From Diplonema papillatum (lineage: Eukaryota > Euglenozoa > Diplonemea > Diplonemida > Diplonemidae), in assembly GCA_030068145.1 (NCBI GenBank), contig JAPJBO010000194.1, positions 234,287 to 298,286 on the forward strand: DNA of 64,000 nt, given 5' to 3'. The translations under genes and the position numbers were made by a program. Positions 34,061 to 45,146 of this stretch are shown in pieces. How positions within the stretch are numbered: position 1 is the first letter of the stretch; every line of letters starts with the position of its first letter. Below the pieces are notes generated by a model that was not told where the DNA came from, made no database searches, and was given only the letters and a program-made list of their open reading frames with translations.

Positions 34061-35668
34061 TTTGCAAGAAAGAAAAAAATAGGTACGCTGTTTGTCGTGC
34101 GTGCCTGGAAGATTAGTCTGTTGGCGAGTGAAGATAATCGTCAGGCTAAACTCTTCTCAAAAACGTTGCCAGCTAAACTCTTCTCAAAAACGTTGCCAGC
34201 GTTCTCTTTCGAGTTTACAACTCATTGCTCCTACAAAAAAAAAGGGGGCTCGCTTGCCAGATCCGTCCCGCCGGCACCAGCTTCTTTAGAGCCCCGAAAA
34301 TCGCAAACGTGTTTTGTCAAGTTCTTTTCTTCTGAAAGAAAACTGAAGTGTGCACCCCCCACCCTGCCTTTACATCTCTCGCACGCCCCACTCTTTGTTG
34401 GTAATAAGAATACTCGGAAGGGCGAGTCGAGGGGTGAGAAACAACACAACTCCGAATGGGTCATTGTCAGTGATTGTACCTGTTACATGTGTATTACAGC
34501 GCACTTCCTCTGTGGTATTAGAGCTCTTAACACTTAGCGGTATGGTCCTTTGACAGAGTGAGCCGATGCCTCTCATCTCACCTTTTAAAACACGACTGAG
34601 TCACGCATGCTCTTGACAGACGCTAGCGTCCGACATCGTCGGGTGGGATTTATGGGGTTTCAGCGGACACTCGCTCTTACCGCTTAGTGGGGACCATCAA
34701 TATGCAGGTGAGTATCAGTATCACACTGTGGTCACAGCGCATTTCCTCCGAGGATATTTTCAACTGGCGGCCTTCCCGAGCCTCAGCGAAAGCATTTGTT
34801 ACGGGTAACACATTGCATGCAACAAATTCCGACACGTTTGCGTAAACCCAGCCATGTGTGCAACAAATGGGCCGTGCGTCTTCCCTAGTGTTCACACCCC
34901 ACCATCAGGGCTGGCAGCGGCCACCTAGATCCGACCGTTCTTTCCTGTGTTTCCAAACAACACAAAAGTGGACGAAAAGGAAAAGAAAAGCATGTTTCGA
35001 CCCCCTCTTAACCCCCCCCACAGTTAGACGACTACCGAAATTCAAGCTAAATTTCGCTTTAGAAAAAGCTAAAGTTCAAAATATCCTTTTTCTTTTCCGT
35101 TCCCGTTCAGCAAGCGAGGTGTCTATACCGCTGTCACGAAGTAGGGAGCGCGGCGCCGTGAATTCCTAGCCACGTGCAATGTGTGAGGAAACTGAACCGC
35201 CTAACTCAGACACTCGCCACCTGAAACCACGTCCAGAATTCGAGCTCAAGAGTACGAGGCCTGTGAGCGGTAGCGATGTAGCGATGACCACGGCTCATGC
35301 AGGTGGAAAGAGGCCTTCAGGGAGCCGCCCCGGATCGAGCCTGACTGGCGGTGGCCGTTTGATTTGGACTGATGGTGCACTTTTCTCTCTTTCTCGGCTC
35401 TTCGGCTTCAGATTGACATCTGAATGACGCCTCAACCCAAAGAAGTGTTGTCGGGCTGTTGTTTTACATAAGCGCCGGCTTGGAGTGAAAAAACAACATA
35501 CGGTGGTGTAAGCGGAGACCAAATTAGTAGATTGTGTTTGTGTTGTATCTTTCATTCGGAGTCAAAGCAGCTCCGTCGAGTATTCCTCCGGCCACCGTCA
35601 AATACTGGCCTTTAAAAAAAGGCAGGGAGTGCTGGGGGAGGTTGGGTGGGTCGCAGGGAAGCCTGCCG
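34061..35668. other. Intergenic between CM1 and RCC1 genes
   Basis: No supported gene. Holds a 26-bp direct duplication (TAAACTCTTCTCAAAAACGT, 34145 and 34171) and AT-rich stretches; the rest is unremarkable. The promoter of the RCC1 gene should lie near 35400-35668, but no clear core motif is visible. Confidence 0.45.
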
Positions 35669-38600
35669 ATGGGGGGATGCTGCAGCGAAGATGCTCAGCC
35701 ACCCGACAGGCTCGGCGCGCACCCGCAGCCCCTGCCTCGTAATGCGGAAGGGCAGGTGGCGGATCCCGCCTCCGGCAACCGGTTCGCGGCCGGGCCCCGC
35801 CCCGTGGGAGCCAACAACATGGCCGGCTGGCAGAGCATGTACTCGACGAATTCGCAGGTTCGCACCACGAGCTCCGCGGCTGACTTCGAGGATTTCCCCG
35901 GGTCTCGGCCGACAGCGACCTACGTCAAATCTTTTGGATGCAACGACCAAGGCCAGCTGGGGCTCACCGTCCATCACGCGTCAACTCCGACCGTCATTCA
36001 AAGCATCTCTTCCACGTCGTTCGTCAACGTTGTCTGCGGCTCGTGGCATACCATCCTGCTCGATGCGCACAGTATGTCTCTTTGCTGTGAAAACGCCACC
36101 TGCTTGATTAACTCACGAAGCGTGCGGTGCGAGGCGCAATCATGCATCTGAACCGCCACGGCGCGTGCGAACAACCGCAAAACAGAAAAAAGTGCCCCTG
36201 CTCCGGTTGTCGTTGCAAGCAAGTCCAATACCGGGAAAGCAGCTGCTTCCTCGCGGGGTTAGGGTGCTCCGGCAGTTTGACAATTACTGCGACGACTGCG
36301 TGCAGTGCAGTCTACTGCCACAGATTGTTGCTGCATACGTTCAAACTACAACTGACGCACTGAAAATCCACCAGCGTCGGCTTGCCCCGATGGTTGGTAG
36401 CACCAACCATCCGGTGCTAGGGCAGTTCGGACTCCCGCCGCTAAAGAAACCTATAATAATGCATTCGATCATCCGGAGAATTAAAAACGTCGGGACTCCC
36501 AGCCAACTCTTCAGCAGAGCCACGGGACAAGCCAATAGACACGTGAGCTGAATGGCGTGGTCGGCCAGCAAAGGCACGCTTGCTCGCCGCCACTAAGCTC
36601 CGTCTATTAGACTAACAGCCACGGTTGCGCGCCTGCCGCCTCCGTCGCTTAGTCAGTCCCGCACAGGCCGCCCCTGCTAGCAGCGGCTACGCCGTCGGCT
36701 CGGTCTCACAGCTTTATCAAGCCAGCCAACGGCCGTAACCACGGAGTCTGTTTGGGCGAACGCGGCATTAAATGTGCGTTGAATGCGCGGGACGAGTGGG
36801 AGCAACGGCTCCGAGCGACCCCCTCGAAGGAGCGGAAATTAACTCTGTCAAAACCAACAGACAACATTCACGTTCGGCGAAGGCCGCGACGGGCATCTCG
36901 GCCTGGGGTCGCTCGCTCTAAGGCAGTTCGAGAACTCCTGCCGCTAAAGAAATTACCGTATTTCTAAAAAGGTTGCCCCCCCCTACGAAGTTGGCCCGAA
37001 AAAATGTTGGCCGGAAAGAAACCTGGCGGTTTTGGGGGGGCGCCAGGTTTATTTCCGACCAACATTTTTTCCAACCAAGATTTTTTTTGGTAAAAGCAAG
37101 TTGTACTTAGCAGATTTCATACTACACCTAGTCAGGCAGAGGGCCTTCACCGGAAGTTGTTCTCCCGCCTACAGGGATAGCGCAAATTTTGCTGGGATCG
37201 CCGACGGCTTAGATACACGGGCCGTCATGATCGCCATCACCGACACGGGCCCCCCGTCATGATCGCCATCACCGACAGCTTAGATGCACGGGCCGTCATG
37301 ATCGCCATCACCGACAGCTTAGATACACGGGCCGTCATGATCGCCATCACCGACAGCTTAGATACACGGGCCCCCCGTCATGATCGCCATCACCGACGGC
37401 TTAGATACACGGGCCGTCATGATCGCCATCACCGACAGCTTAGATACACGGGCCATCATGATCGCCATCACCGACAGCTTAGATACACGGGCCCCCCGTC
37501 ATGATCGCCATCACCGACGGCTTAGATACACGGGCCCCCCGTCATGATCGCCATCACGGACGGCTTAGATACACGGGCCGTCATGATCGCCATCGCCGAC
37601 GGCTTCTTAGCCTCCCAGGACCACCCCAAGCCACCCCAAAAGCACGTCCAAGTGGAGCTTTGGTCTTGGAGCAAGAGCGGGAATCCGGTTGAGGAGCCAC
37701 GTCGTTGCCGAACTAATCGCGATGATGCTCATGGTCGACTCGAGTTTCGTCGGCTCTCGGCTAGGGCCGGCGCGTGGCGAGACTGGAGGCAGCTAAAGTT
37801 CGGGGAGCAGTAAAGTTCGGGCGAAGCTAAGTTCGGGCAATGCTAAGTTCTGGTGAAGCTAAGTTCGAGTGATGCTAAGTTCGGGCGTTGCTAAGTTCTG
37901 GTGCTAAGCGCTCAGGCTGCGCTGGTACTAAGAACAAGTTCGGGCACGAAGCGAAGTTCGGCCAGGGTGGTAAAGTCCGGGTGAAGCCAAGGTCGGTGCC
38001 CGGGAGGGGACACCCTCCCGGGCCCCCCGACCCACCGACGGCGAGCGATTCTAGCATCACAAAGAAAGCCGGATGTTGGCTTTGGGGCGGGTTATCTTCC
38101 GCGTGCGTTGCGTTCCAGGGGAGGTGGACGGTGTGCGCGAAGGTTACAGCCGTCCTGGATGTGCGGGGTGGGGTGGGTGGTTGAGGGGGGAAATCTGCTA
38201 AGTACCCAAAAAACATGCAAAAATGTTGGCCGGAAATAAACCTGGCGGTTTTGCCCGGTTTCGCCAGGTTTATTTCAGGCCAACATTTTTAGATATACGG
38301 TATAATAACGCATTCGACACGGTTGTGATGTACAATACAATGTACATTACAAAATCCGAAAATTCTTGGTCGGCGGGGGATATACAATAATGTACAATAA
38401 TCCATTCGTTTCACAACCGTTTGATTTCGATCATCCGGAGACTTAAAAGCGTCGGGACTCCCAGCCAACTCTTCACTCTGTCAAAATCAACAGACAACAT
38501 TCACGTGTTCGGCGAAGGCCGCGACGGGCAGCTCGGCCTGGGGTCGCCCTAAGGCAGTTCGAGAAATTATAATAGCGCATGCGACACGGTTGTGATGTAC

Positions 38601-39692
38601 AATAATGTACATTAAAAAAATCCGAAAAATCTTGGTCGGCGGGGGAAATACAATAATGTACAATAATCCATTCGTTTCACAACCGTGATTTCGATCATCC
38701 GGAGACTTAAAAGCGTCGGGACTCCCAGCCAACTCTTCACTCTGTCAAAATCAACAGACAACATTCACGTGTTCGGCGAAGGCCGCGACGGGCAGCTCGG
38801 CCTGGGGCCGCTGACCGTGCAGGTGGCGCCGGTGATCAACCCGTTTTTCAGGCGGAAGGTCGCGCGGCACATTGGGTGCGGGGAGCGGTTCACGGTGATC
38901 GCGTGCGAGGACGGGGCGTACGCCTTCGGGACCGGCGACGACGGCCAGCTCGGGCTCGGCGGCGCGACCGCCGTCGCGATGCCGGAGCGGATTCCGTTCT
39001 TCGAGCAGCCGCGGGACATCGGGTTCATCGCCTGCGGGACGCACCACGTGGCCGTGTTTTACCGCGGCAACATCTACACCTACGGCTGGAACGGCGCCGG
39101 GCAGCTCATGCTGGGTGACACCGAAAACCGTACAACCCCCACACTCGTGCCCTTCTTCGCCAACCGAAACGTCCGCTCCGCCGCCTGCGGGGTCCAGCAC
39201 ACGGTCGTCCTCTGCCTAGACGCCGTGTACGTTTGCGGAGGCAACACTTACGGGCAGCTGGGCTTGGGACACCGCACGCATCCGCAGATCCGGCCGGTTG
39301 CGATGCCGTTTCAGGACGTCGCGTCCATCCGGGGGGTCAGCGCGTGGTACCACACCGTGTTTTGCACGGAGTTCGGCGTCTACACGTGCGGAGAAGCGGC
39401 CTTCGGGAAGCTGGGCACCGGCGACGAAGCCGACTCGCTGACCCCGCAGCCGGTGCCGGGGTTTTCCAACAAACACGCCCTGCGAGCCGTTGCCGGGTCG
39501 GAGCACACCGCCGTCTTCTGCGTCGACGGCATGTACACCTTCGGCAAGCCGAGCAGGAAGCTGGGGCACGGGTCGCACGTGCCCGACCGGCCGCCTGCTG
39601 AGTCGCGGATCTTGACGCTCCTCGATCAGCGGATTATCGACTTCGACGTCGGGATCGACCATTCGGTGGTCATCGTGGAGGCCGTGATCTAG
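35669..39692 (+). CDS. Seven-blade RCC1-repeat protein with N-terminal lipidation signal
   Basis: Exons 35669-36071 and 38758-39692, joined in phase 1 (a|AC). About 445 residues. Seven RCC1 signatures are visible: SFGCNDQGQLG, VFGEGRDGQLG, AFGTGDDGQLG, TYGWNGAGQLM, VCGGNTYGQLG, TCGEAAFGKLG and TFGKPSRKLG, enough for a complete beta-propeller. The protein starts MGGCCSED, matching N-myristoylation at Gly2 with adjacent Cys for palmitoylation, so it is probably membrane-anchored, unlike nuclear RCC1. RCC1 propellers act as exchange factors or as interaction platforms; which one applies here is not shown. The donor is GCACA|GTATGT and the acceptor TCAACAG. The 2.7 kb intron carries partial copies of exon 2 and a transposon. 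Confidence 0.85.
36465..36950 (+). pseudogene. Decayed copy of RCC1 intron end and exon 2 start (copy 1)
   Basis: GTCGGGACTCCCAGCCAACTC, CAACAGACAACATTCACG and GGCGAAGGCCGCGACGGGCA repeat the true exon 2 boundary (38710-38800). A GT is lost in CACGTTCGG and the frame breaks. It is interrupted at 36514-36842 by a sequence like the DIRS B repeat. Confidence 0.75.
36514..36842 (+). mobile_element. Solo remnant resembling the DIRS B repeat
   Basis: Ends GGGAGCAACGGCTCCGAGCG..CGAAGGAGCGGAAATTA, compared with GGAACAACGGCTCCGAGTG..CAAGGAGGCAATTTA in B1 and B2, and has a comparable CAGCCAACGG..TAACC block. It splits a sequence that is continuous in the sister copy at 38470-38500, so it is an insertion. 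Strongly diverged. Confidence 0.5.
37199..37610 (+). repeat. 39-42 bp minisatellite (~10 units)
   Basis: Unit TTAGATACACGGGCC(CCC)GTCATG plus ATCGCCATCACCGACAGC. Length variants differ by CCC, so the frame is kept. It lies inside the TA-flanked element. Confidence 0.9.
37798..37965 (+). repeat. ~18-bp degenerate tandem repeat AAGTTCGGGCGAAGCT
   Basis: About seven to eight units of GCTAAGTTCGGGCGAAGC-like sequence with point changes, inside the TA-flanked element. Confidence 0.8.
38310..38600 (+). pseudogene. Partial copy of RCC1 intron end and exon 2 start (copy 2)
   Basis: Nearly identical to 38580-38815, with a period of about 270 bp. It includes the acceptor TCAACAG at 38487 and the codons for DNIHVFGEGRDGQLGLG, then diverges to a stop (CCC TAA). 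Use of this acceptor would truncate the protein after the first exon 2 blade motif. Confidence 0.8.
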
Positions 39693-39904
39693 CCGAGGCG
39701 GACCTCCCAACCGTGTCTGGTTGATTTTTCGGTCTGCAGAGGGCTTCGTGACTGGTCGCAACCTTCTGGCGCTCCGCACGCTACGCGCGAGAAGCGCAGG
39801 AGCAAGGGGGCTCTTCGAGGGAGGTACAGTCCGCACTTCTAACGCGATTTGATCAAATCGCGGGGTGTCAGCTCTCGAACAACCGGTGCTAAGCACCACG
39901 TCCT

Positions 39905-40390
39905 AACAACATGTCCTAGGAACTCGGAGGCGGTCTTCTGGAGCTCCACGCTGCGCGGCCGTTGCCGGGTCGGAGCACACCGCCGTCTTCTGCGACGGCA
40001 TGTACACCTTCGGCAAGCCGAGCAGGAAGCAGGGGCACGGGTCGCACGTGCCCGACCGGCCGCCTGCTGAGTCGCGGATTTTTACACTCCTCGATCAGCG
40101 GATTATCGACTTCGACGTCGGGATGACCATTCGGTGGTCATCGCGGAGGCTGTGATCTAGCCGAGGCGGACCTCCCATGCGTGTCCGGTTGCTTTTTTGG
40201 TCTGCAGAGGGCTTCGTGACTGATCGCTACCTTCTGGCGCTCCACACGCTACGCGCGAGAAGCGCAGGAGCAAGGGGTTTTGCGAGGGAAGTACAGCCTG
40301 CACTTCTAACGCGATTTGATCAAATCACGGGGTGTCAGCTCTCGAATAACCGGTACTAAGCACCACGTCCTAACAACATGTTTGGATCTC
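39905..40390 (+). pseudogene. Tandem copy of the RCC1 gene 3' end
   Basis: Repeats 39480-39905: CCGTTGCCGGGTCGGAGCAC, TGCGACGGCATGTACACC (lacking GTC of the original), through the stop and the downstream block GATTTGATCAAATCRCGGGG. One-base losses break the frame. It stops short of any start, so it is a dead partial duplication. Confidence 0.8.
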
Positions 40391-41107
40391 GGAGGTGGCT
40401 GGAAAATATATAACGGAAGCAGCGCTTCCGTTATACATCTTCCGGACTTAAGTGCTTCCCTTAAAGTTAAGTCCGTTCTTAGTAAAAACGATTGCTTGCC
40501 ATCGGAGGCAGACGGCTTCGCCCGCGTGGATGACCCCCCAGTTTTCAATAGGACAAGTCTTTTTGCTCCCAGAGGGTTTGCGTGGTTGCTCGCAATCAAT
40601 GAATCTCCAATCAAGTTCGGCTCAAGCGCAGGAAGCTTAGCCCACACTTCTTCGTCGTCAGGCTGATGACACTAATGACAACCCGGAGAGCACAGGTTTC
40701 TTATGGCTTGACCGAAATGGAATGTCAAACGCACCGAGGAAGCAAGACGGAGTCAATCTGCCGGACCTAGTAGCTATACAATGCTAGGGCGACGGCACAA
40801 ACAATCTTTTCATTCCACCTCGAATCCCTGCGAGCCGCCAGGTATCAAAGGGCCGTGGCCAAAAGATCAACGAAGGGTTTAGAAAACTGTGCACCCTGTA
40901 TACAAGGCCTACCTGAGATCAACTACCCTGAACCTGTTTCGGATAAACACACCGAGCCCCGGTTGTGTTTTTCCAGGTTCCAGGGAGTTTGGCGTTTTCA
41001 CATTTGTTCTTGATAGTGGGGCGACCGGATACTCTCCGGAGAGATGGTCCCTGCACTCTAACTCGTCTCTCTCTCTCTCTCTTTCTCTATCTCTCTCTTC
41101 TTTTTTT
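40391..41107. other. Non-coding stretch with hairpin and CT-core repeat
   Basis: ATAACGGAAGC..GCTTCCGTTAT (about 40409-40433) is a strong short hairpin. At 41021-41095 is part of the CT-core repeat seen at 2298. One open frame (40316-40666) has no recognisable family. Confidence 0.5.
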
Positions 41108-41317
41108 GTATAAGCACCTGCTTTGTAGGAAATACTTGAGGAGGCTGCCAGCTGCAAGATCAAAGGAGGTAATGTGCTGTAGCCCACACGAAACACAGGT
41201 GAATCTGGGTTCAGTGGCGGGCGTAAGCGTTCAACAAAAAAGACCCACTTTACAGTTGTTATTGTTTCTCCCCCTCTAGCCCCTTCGAAGTCAGCACAAG
41301 GCAGCCCCTCGAGTATT
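41108..41317 (+). mobile_element. Intronic-type miniature element, copy 6
   Basis: GTATAAGCACCTGCTTTGTA, AATACTTGAGGAGGCTGCC, CAGGTGAATCTGGGTTCAG, acceptor-like GTTTCTCCCCCTCTAG and right end CCCCTCGAGTATTTT. Nearly full length. It lies just upstream of a possible exon. Confidence 0.85.
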
Positions 41318-41341
41318 TTTTCATCCTTTCATCGTTCCAGC

Positions 41342-41705
41342 TGGGGGGGGAGCATTGCTACCGGTGACTTTGGACGGTGACGACAACACTGAGTCCAAAA
41401 ATGATGCACGTGATGCCGATAGCTTGTGGAGTGCAGTGCGGGGCGGTCGGAAGATGAAGGCGCTATCGACGAGGATAGCGAAGTCCTCGCGACCATTTTG
41501 GAATTGTCAAAACCCAATTCAAGATGACCAGAGCCCACTTTCCGCCCGCGGCTCCAACCGCCAGAAGCCACCCTTACCTTACGCGGCTGCTGGTGAGCCA
41601 GCTCTCACGCTCAACCCTACGCAAACGCAGCGCCAACAGTCGCTGCGGTCGACGTGCCAGCCCGTTTTAGCAAGCTTTTCACCCTCAGCGAAAAAAGAGA
41701 AATAA
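41342..41705 (+). CDS. Possible coding exon, unknown protein
   Basis: A good acceptor (TTTTCATCCTTTCATCGTTCCAG) precedes an open frame TLDGDDNTESKNDARDADSLW ... PSAKKEK ending in TAA at 41703-41705. The composition is polar and disordered-like. No family recognised and no upstream exon identified. Confidence 0.3.
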
Positions 41706-41905
41706 GCAGAAGAGCAAGGCTTCAAACAGAGTATAGGAGCTGATCTGTGGCCCTTAAACGGTGGTCCTCCCACTGAGAGAAAAAAGGGTTAAAAAAGGGC
41801 AACGCTACTCCTCCAGGCAAGTACATACATCCTGCGGGTTGCACAACGTATTGAAGCGTAACGTGTTCTGGTGGTTGACTAGAATTCCTAGTTCAACGAA
41901 AATAT

Positions 41906-42078
41906 GAGCCGGTCCGTCCCTATAGCTTGAAACTGCATCGAAGTGCCTGCCGCTGTTTGTCACAGTGGATCACAGTCCACCACGGTCTATCAGGTCCATC
42001 CCTAGTCAGCTGCATCGAATTGCCCGGTGCTGTATTCTTCGGTCTATCACGGTCTATCAAGAGGGGATGAACCGGCTC
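41906..42078 (-). mobile_element. Miniature element, GAGCCGGTCC family, reverse full copy
   Basis: Left GAGCCGGTCCGTCCC and right GGGGATGAACCGGCTC are inverted termini. The interior is the reverse complement of 13757-13934, including TGCATCGAATTGCCCGG. Confidence 0.8.
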
Positions 42079-43280
42079 AAAATATAACTAAAACTCTGAA
42101 AAAGAAGTCGATCAACCTGCGCGCACACTGGAAACTTAGAAGAAGTATGTCCAGGTTTGCTTTGACAGAAACCCGTTGGCCACGAACTTCTGATTCCGAA
42201 GCTGGTAGCGGGGTGCAGGAAAAGCCTTAATACGAAATCGAAATGAACTCACTTTCCCATCCCCCCCTAGAATTCCGGCTGCCTGTAAATACTTTCGTCA
42301 CGCCCCATCGCGCTCGTATCAAAGGCCGGTTGACATTCAGAAAAAAAAGGAAGAAGCGTGGCTGAGGCCCTGTAGTAGACACCGGCAATCGGCGCGTGAC
42401 GTGTGACGCGCGCTGGTGAAAGGTGTTGTTAGTTCGTGCGCCTAGGTTCTACGTTCGCCTACATGAAAAGATGAGTCTATTGTCAACCGGAGACTGGAAA
42501 ACAGGTCCACTGGTCGCCCATACCCGGGAGGAAGATACGGTCTACTCCCTGAACTGGCTGCCGCTGTCTTTCCCTGTACATTAACGCGACAAACAACATT
42601 AGCATCGCCGGCTGCATGGGTACCACCAAGCGGCGATAAGCGTGAAGCAGGTCGCACAGACGAAGGAAGCAAACGCGAGGCGAAAGCACGATCTGACGCG
42701 AGCAAAGAGGTAATCGCAAGAAAACGTTGCAGGTTGTATCGCCTCTTGACAATTCTTTGCACTCGAATGACAAAAGAATCGCACGCCACAGGGACAGGGT
42801 ACGACCTGCCCGAGCACGCCTCGTCGGGGCTCTCACGTTCAATGCTGACCAATGTTCGGGCCTCGAGCACAACCAAGGAACCTTCCCTAAGAAAAGTGCC
42901 GCCGACATCAAACAAACACAAGACCCGAACCGTGAGATCTCACGATCTCTTCACGCTTGTTCTTGCTGCTCCCACCGTTTGACCTTTGCTGAGTTCGCAT
43001 CATAAGTAGCACACATTAGCTGACTTCACGAGCCCAAACCTTTGGCTGCAACCTTTCTAGGAGTAGCTTTCTTCAGAATTTCTTGACGCGCTCACAACCA
43101 ATAACCCTCAGCCGGTACGACACTCTCAACAAAAGCTGGTCGCTATAGTTGTCTGGGGGTGTCAGCGGTGCTTTGCGAGAGTCAGCTGTTTGTGAGAGCT
43201 GGCGCTCGCAGTCACAGTAAACTACGCTCTTATGAACAGAACTTGGGGTCTCACGAACGTGTGTGGCAGATGGTCTGCTA
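42079..43280. other. Intergenic, no supported gene
   Basis: Several overlapping open frames between 42442 and 43005, on both strands, lack protein-like character or splice context. No repeats of note. Confidence 0.4.
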
Positions 43281-43957
43281 CAGGGGGGCTAAATACAATT
43301 GTATTCCAAAGCACGCACGCCAATCCCTGCCCCGGCAGAACTTGACAGTTGTTGAATAGAATTGCCTTGGAATACAATTGTTTTCTACAGAAGTCGCCTT
43401 GTCACGCGGCCAAGACGGAGACAGTCCGGCCCTCCGGGACTCCGGTCCCGGGGCGGAGTCCGGACAACATGTAGCCAAGCTGCACGAGCCGATTTCGTCT
43501 CCAATGCGCCACCTACAAACGCTCCGCCGACGTGCGCCACCTACACTACGGGCCGTTCCAAAATCACTCTACTTCTCCACTGATTTTGCGGAAGAATCTT
43601 CTACGGCCGGCAGAGATAGTCGGCGACGCCACAGCACTGGGCGTCGACGACACGTCCCTGCCGGGTCATCACGCTACTTAGTACGCTTGCGCAGTGGCTC
43701 GTAATAGCCCACGGTTTCACAACAGTCACTGACAACTTGACAAAAGTGACCACCGGCTCCAGTCTACCGGAGTCCAGACCTGTGTTGTGGAGGGTCCACG
43801 ATTAGAAACCGTGTGCACAATTGTATTCCAAGGCAACTGCACTGTGTTCCAACACAACTCTATTCAGCTGGACGGACTCTGAAACCGGCCAAGAAAAAAG
43901 ACAATTGTATTCAAAGGACACAATTGTATTCCAAGACAATTGTATTTAGCCCCCCTG
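43281..43957. mobile_element. 677-bp inverted-repeat element with TA flanks
   Basis: Left end CAGGGGGGCTAAATACAATT and right end AATTGTATTTAGCCCCCCTG are inverted (about 25-30 nt, near perfect), with TA on each side (43279-43280, 43958-43959). The motif ACAATTGTATTCCAARG recurs six times inside, in both directions. No transposase; non-autonomous. Confidence 0.8.
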
Positions 43958-44309
43958 TAGCCTTCTGCTGCGTGTGACATCTGTGTGACCCCGCGAGACA
44001 GGCGGGAAGTCCTCCTCTTGACAACAAACAACCAAAAAAGATCGATCGAACGACGGGGTCGTGTGTAAAAACAAACCGCCCCAAACCCAACGTGAGTCCC
44101 GTCGGCGGATTGCAGACTGGACCGGGAGGGGAAGGGCCGGCTATATACATTTACGTTGAAAACAGTGTTTTCTCCGGTCGCCCGGTCTTGAAATCCGTCT
44201 GGCGCCCGACTACGGCTCCGCGTTGAACCAAGTCTGACGCGAGCGCACTTGTTGCCGCTGCAATGCTGTTTGACCTATGTTTTTTTTGTTTTTCTTTTTC
44301 TTTGAAAAC

Positions 44310-44525
44310 AAAACGCTCTGCTTTGTCCCGGAATACTCGAGGAGGCCGCCAGTTGCAAAGTCTCAACAAGGATCCAAATCTTAGAGGAGGAATTGTTCAG
44401 CAGCCCACACGAAGCACACGTAAATCTCGGTTGTAAGCAGACAACCGAAAAGACCTTTGCAGTTGTATTGTATCTCCCACTCTAGCCTTCTTCGAAATAA
44501 GCATTGGGCGACCCCTCGAGTATTT
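44310..44525 (+). mobile_element. Intronic-type miniature element, copy 7 (diverged)
   Basis: GGAATACTCGAGGAGGCCGCC, AGCCCACACGAAGCACACG, acceptor-like TATCTCCCACTCTAG and right end GCGACCCCTCGAGTATTTT. No exons are recognised on either side, so intronic location is unproven here. Confidence 0.7.
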
Positions 44526-44991
44526 TGAAAAGACGTAGGCAACGTGTTTTTGTGGTTGATCAGTATTCCTAACCTGAAAACTAAACAGGGTGAAAACAAG
44601 TGGGAAATCGAGCAACTGGCACAAACAAACAACCCTGTTTTTCTTTTTTTTTTTCACGTCAAAAAAAGAGGTTCAGGAAACAGCGTCCCGCTTGAGAAGA
44701 ATCCATACATGCTGCGATCATGTTCACGTGCCAGGCATTGCGACCCCAAAGATGTTGACTAGAACATCGTCGCAACAATGCATCCCAGTACACGCGGGTC
44801 TGCGGCATTTCTTCCTTTGTCGGCATTCCGTCCCCGGACGAGATACATACGTGAGCCGGCCCACCTCCATTCCCTGGAACTGCATCGAACTGCCTGCTGC
44901 TGTCGAGCACAGTCAGTGTACGTGCGAAGCGGCAGATTATCGCCGCCAATTCTTAGCACTCTGATCCAAACCTATGAGTCTATCAACGGGG

Positions 44992-45146
44992 CAGGGCTTA
45001 CGCAGCTCTTAGTTTTGGAGCTGAATACCTACTGAAAATCAGTACGTAGGGTCAGGCAAAAAAGGAATAGAGCATAGGTGGTTCACCCTACGTACTGATT
45101 TTCAGTAGGTATTTAGCTCCAAGACTAAAGAGATGTGTAAGCCCTG
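44992..45146. mobile_element. Foldback miniature element, ~65-nt inverted arms
   Basis: CAGGGCTTACGCAGCTCTTA..GGAGCTGAATACCTACTGAA pairs with the opposing arm AATACC/GGTATT..TAAGCCCTG, with only a few mismatches. The central loop is about 25 nt. The outer arms (CTATC..CGGGG) show weaker pairing as well. Confidence 0.8.

Larger units (their letters stand above)
36956..38300. mobile_element. TA-flanked inverted-repeat element (mariner-type target), 1.35 kb
   Basis: Termini CCGTATTTCTAAAAA and TTTTTAGATATACGG are inverted and flanked by TA (36954-36955 and 38301-38302). Subterminal inverted blocks contain hairpins (AATGTTGGCCGGAAATAAAC ... facing copies at about 36995-37075 and 38220-38290), and GCAGATTTC / GAAATCTGC pair further in. 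The sister copy of the flank at 38560-38580 reads AAATTATAATAGCGCATGCG without the element, i.e. an empty site. It has no transposase frame; the interior is minisatellites, so it is non-autonomous. Confidence 0.8.

Noticed and set aside
42442-42921. Overlapping minus-strand frames as genes
   Set aside because: Three overlapping frames of similar length on one strand plus two on the other, none with protein-like conservation patterns.
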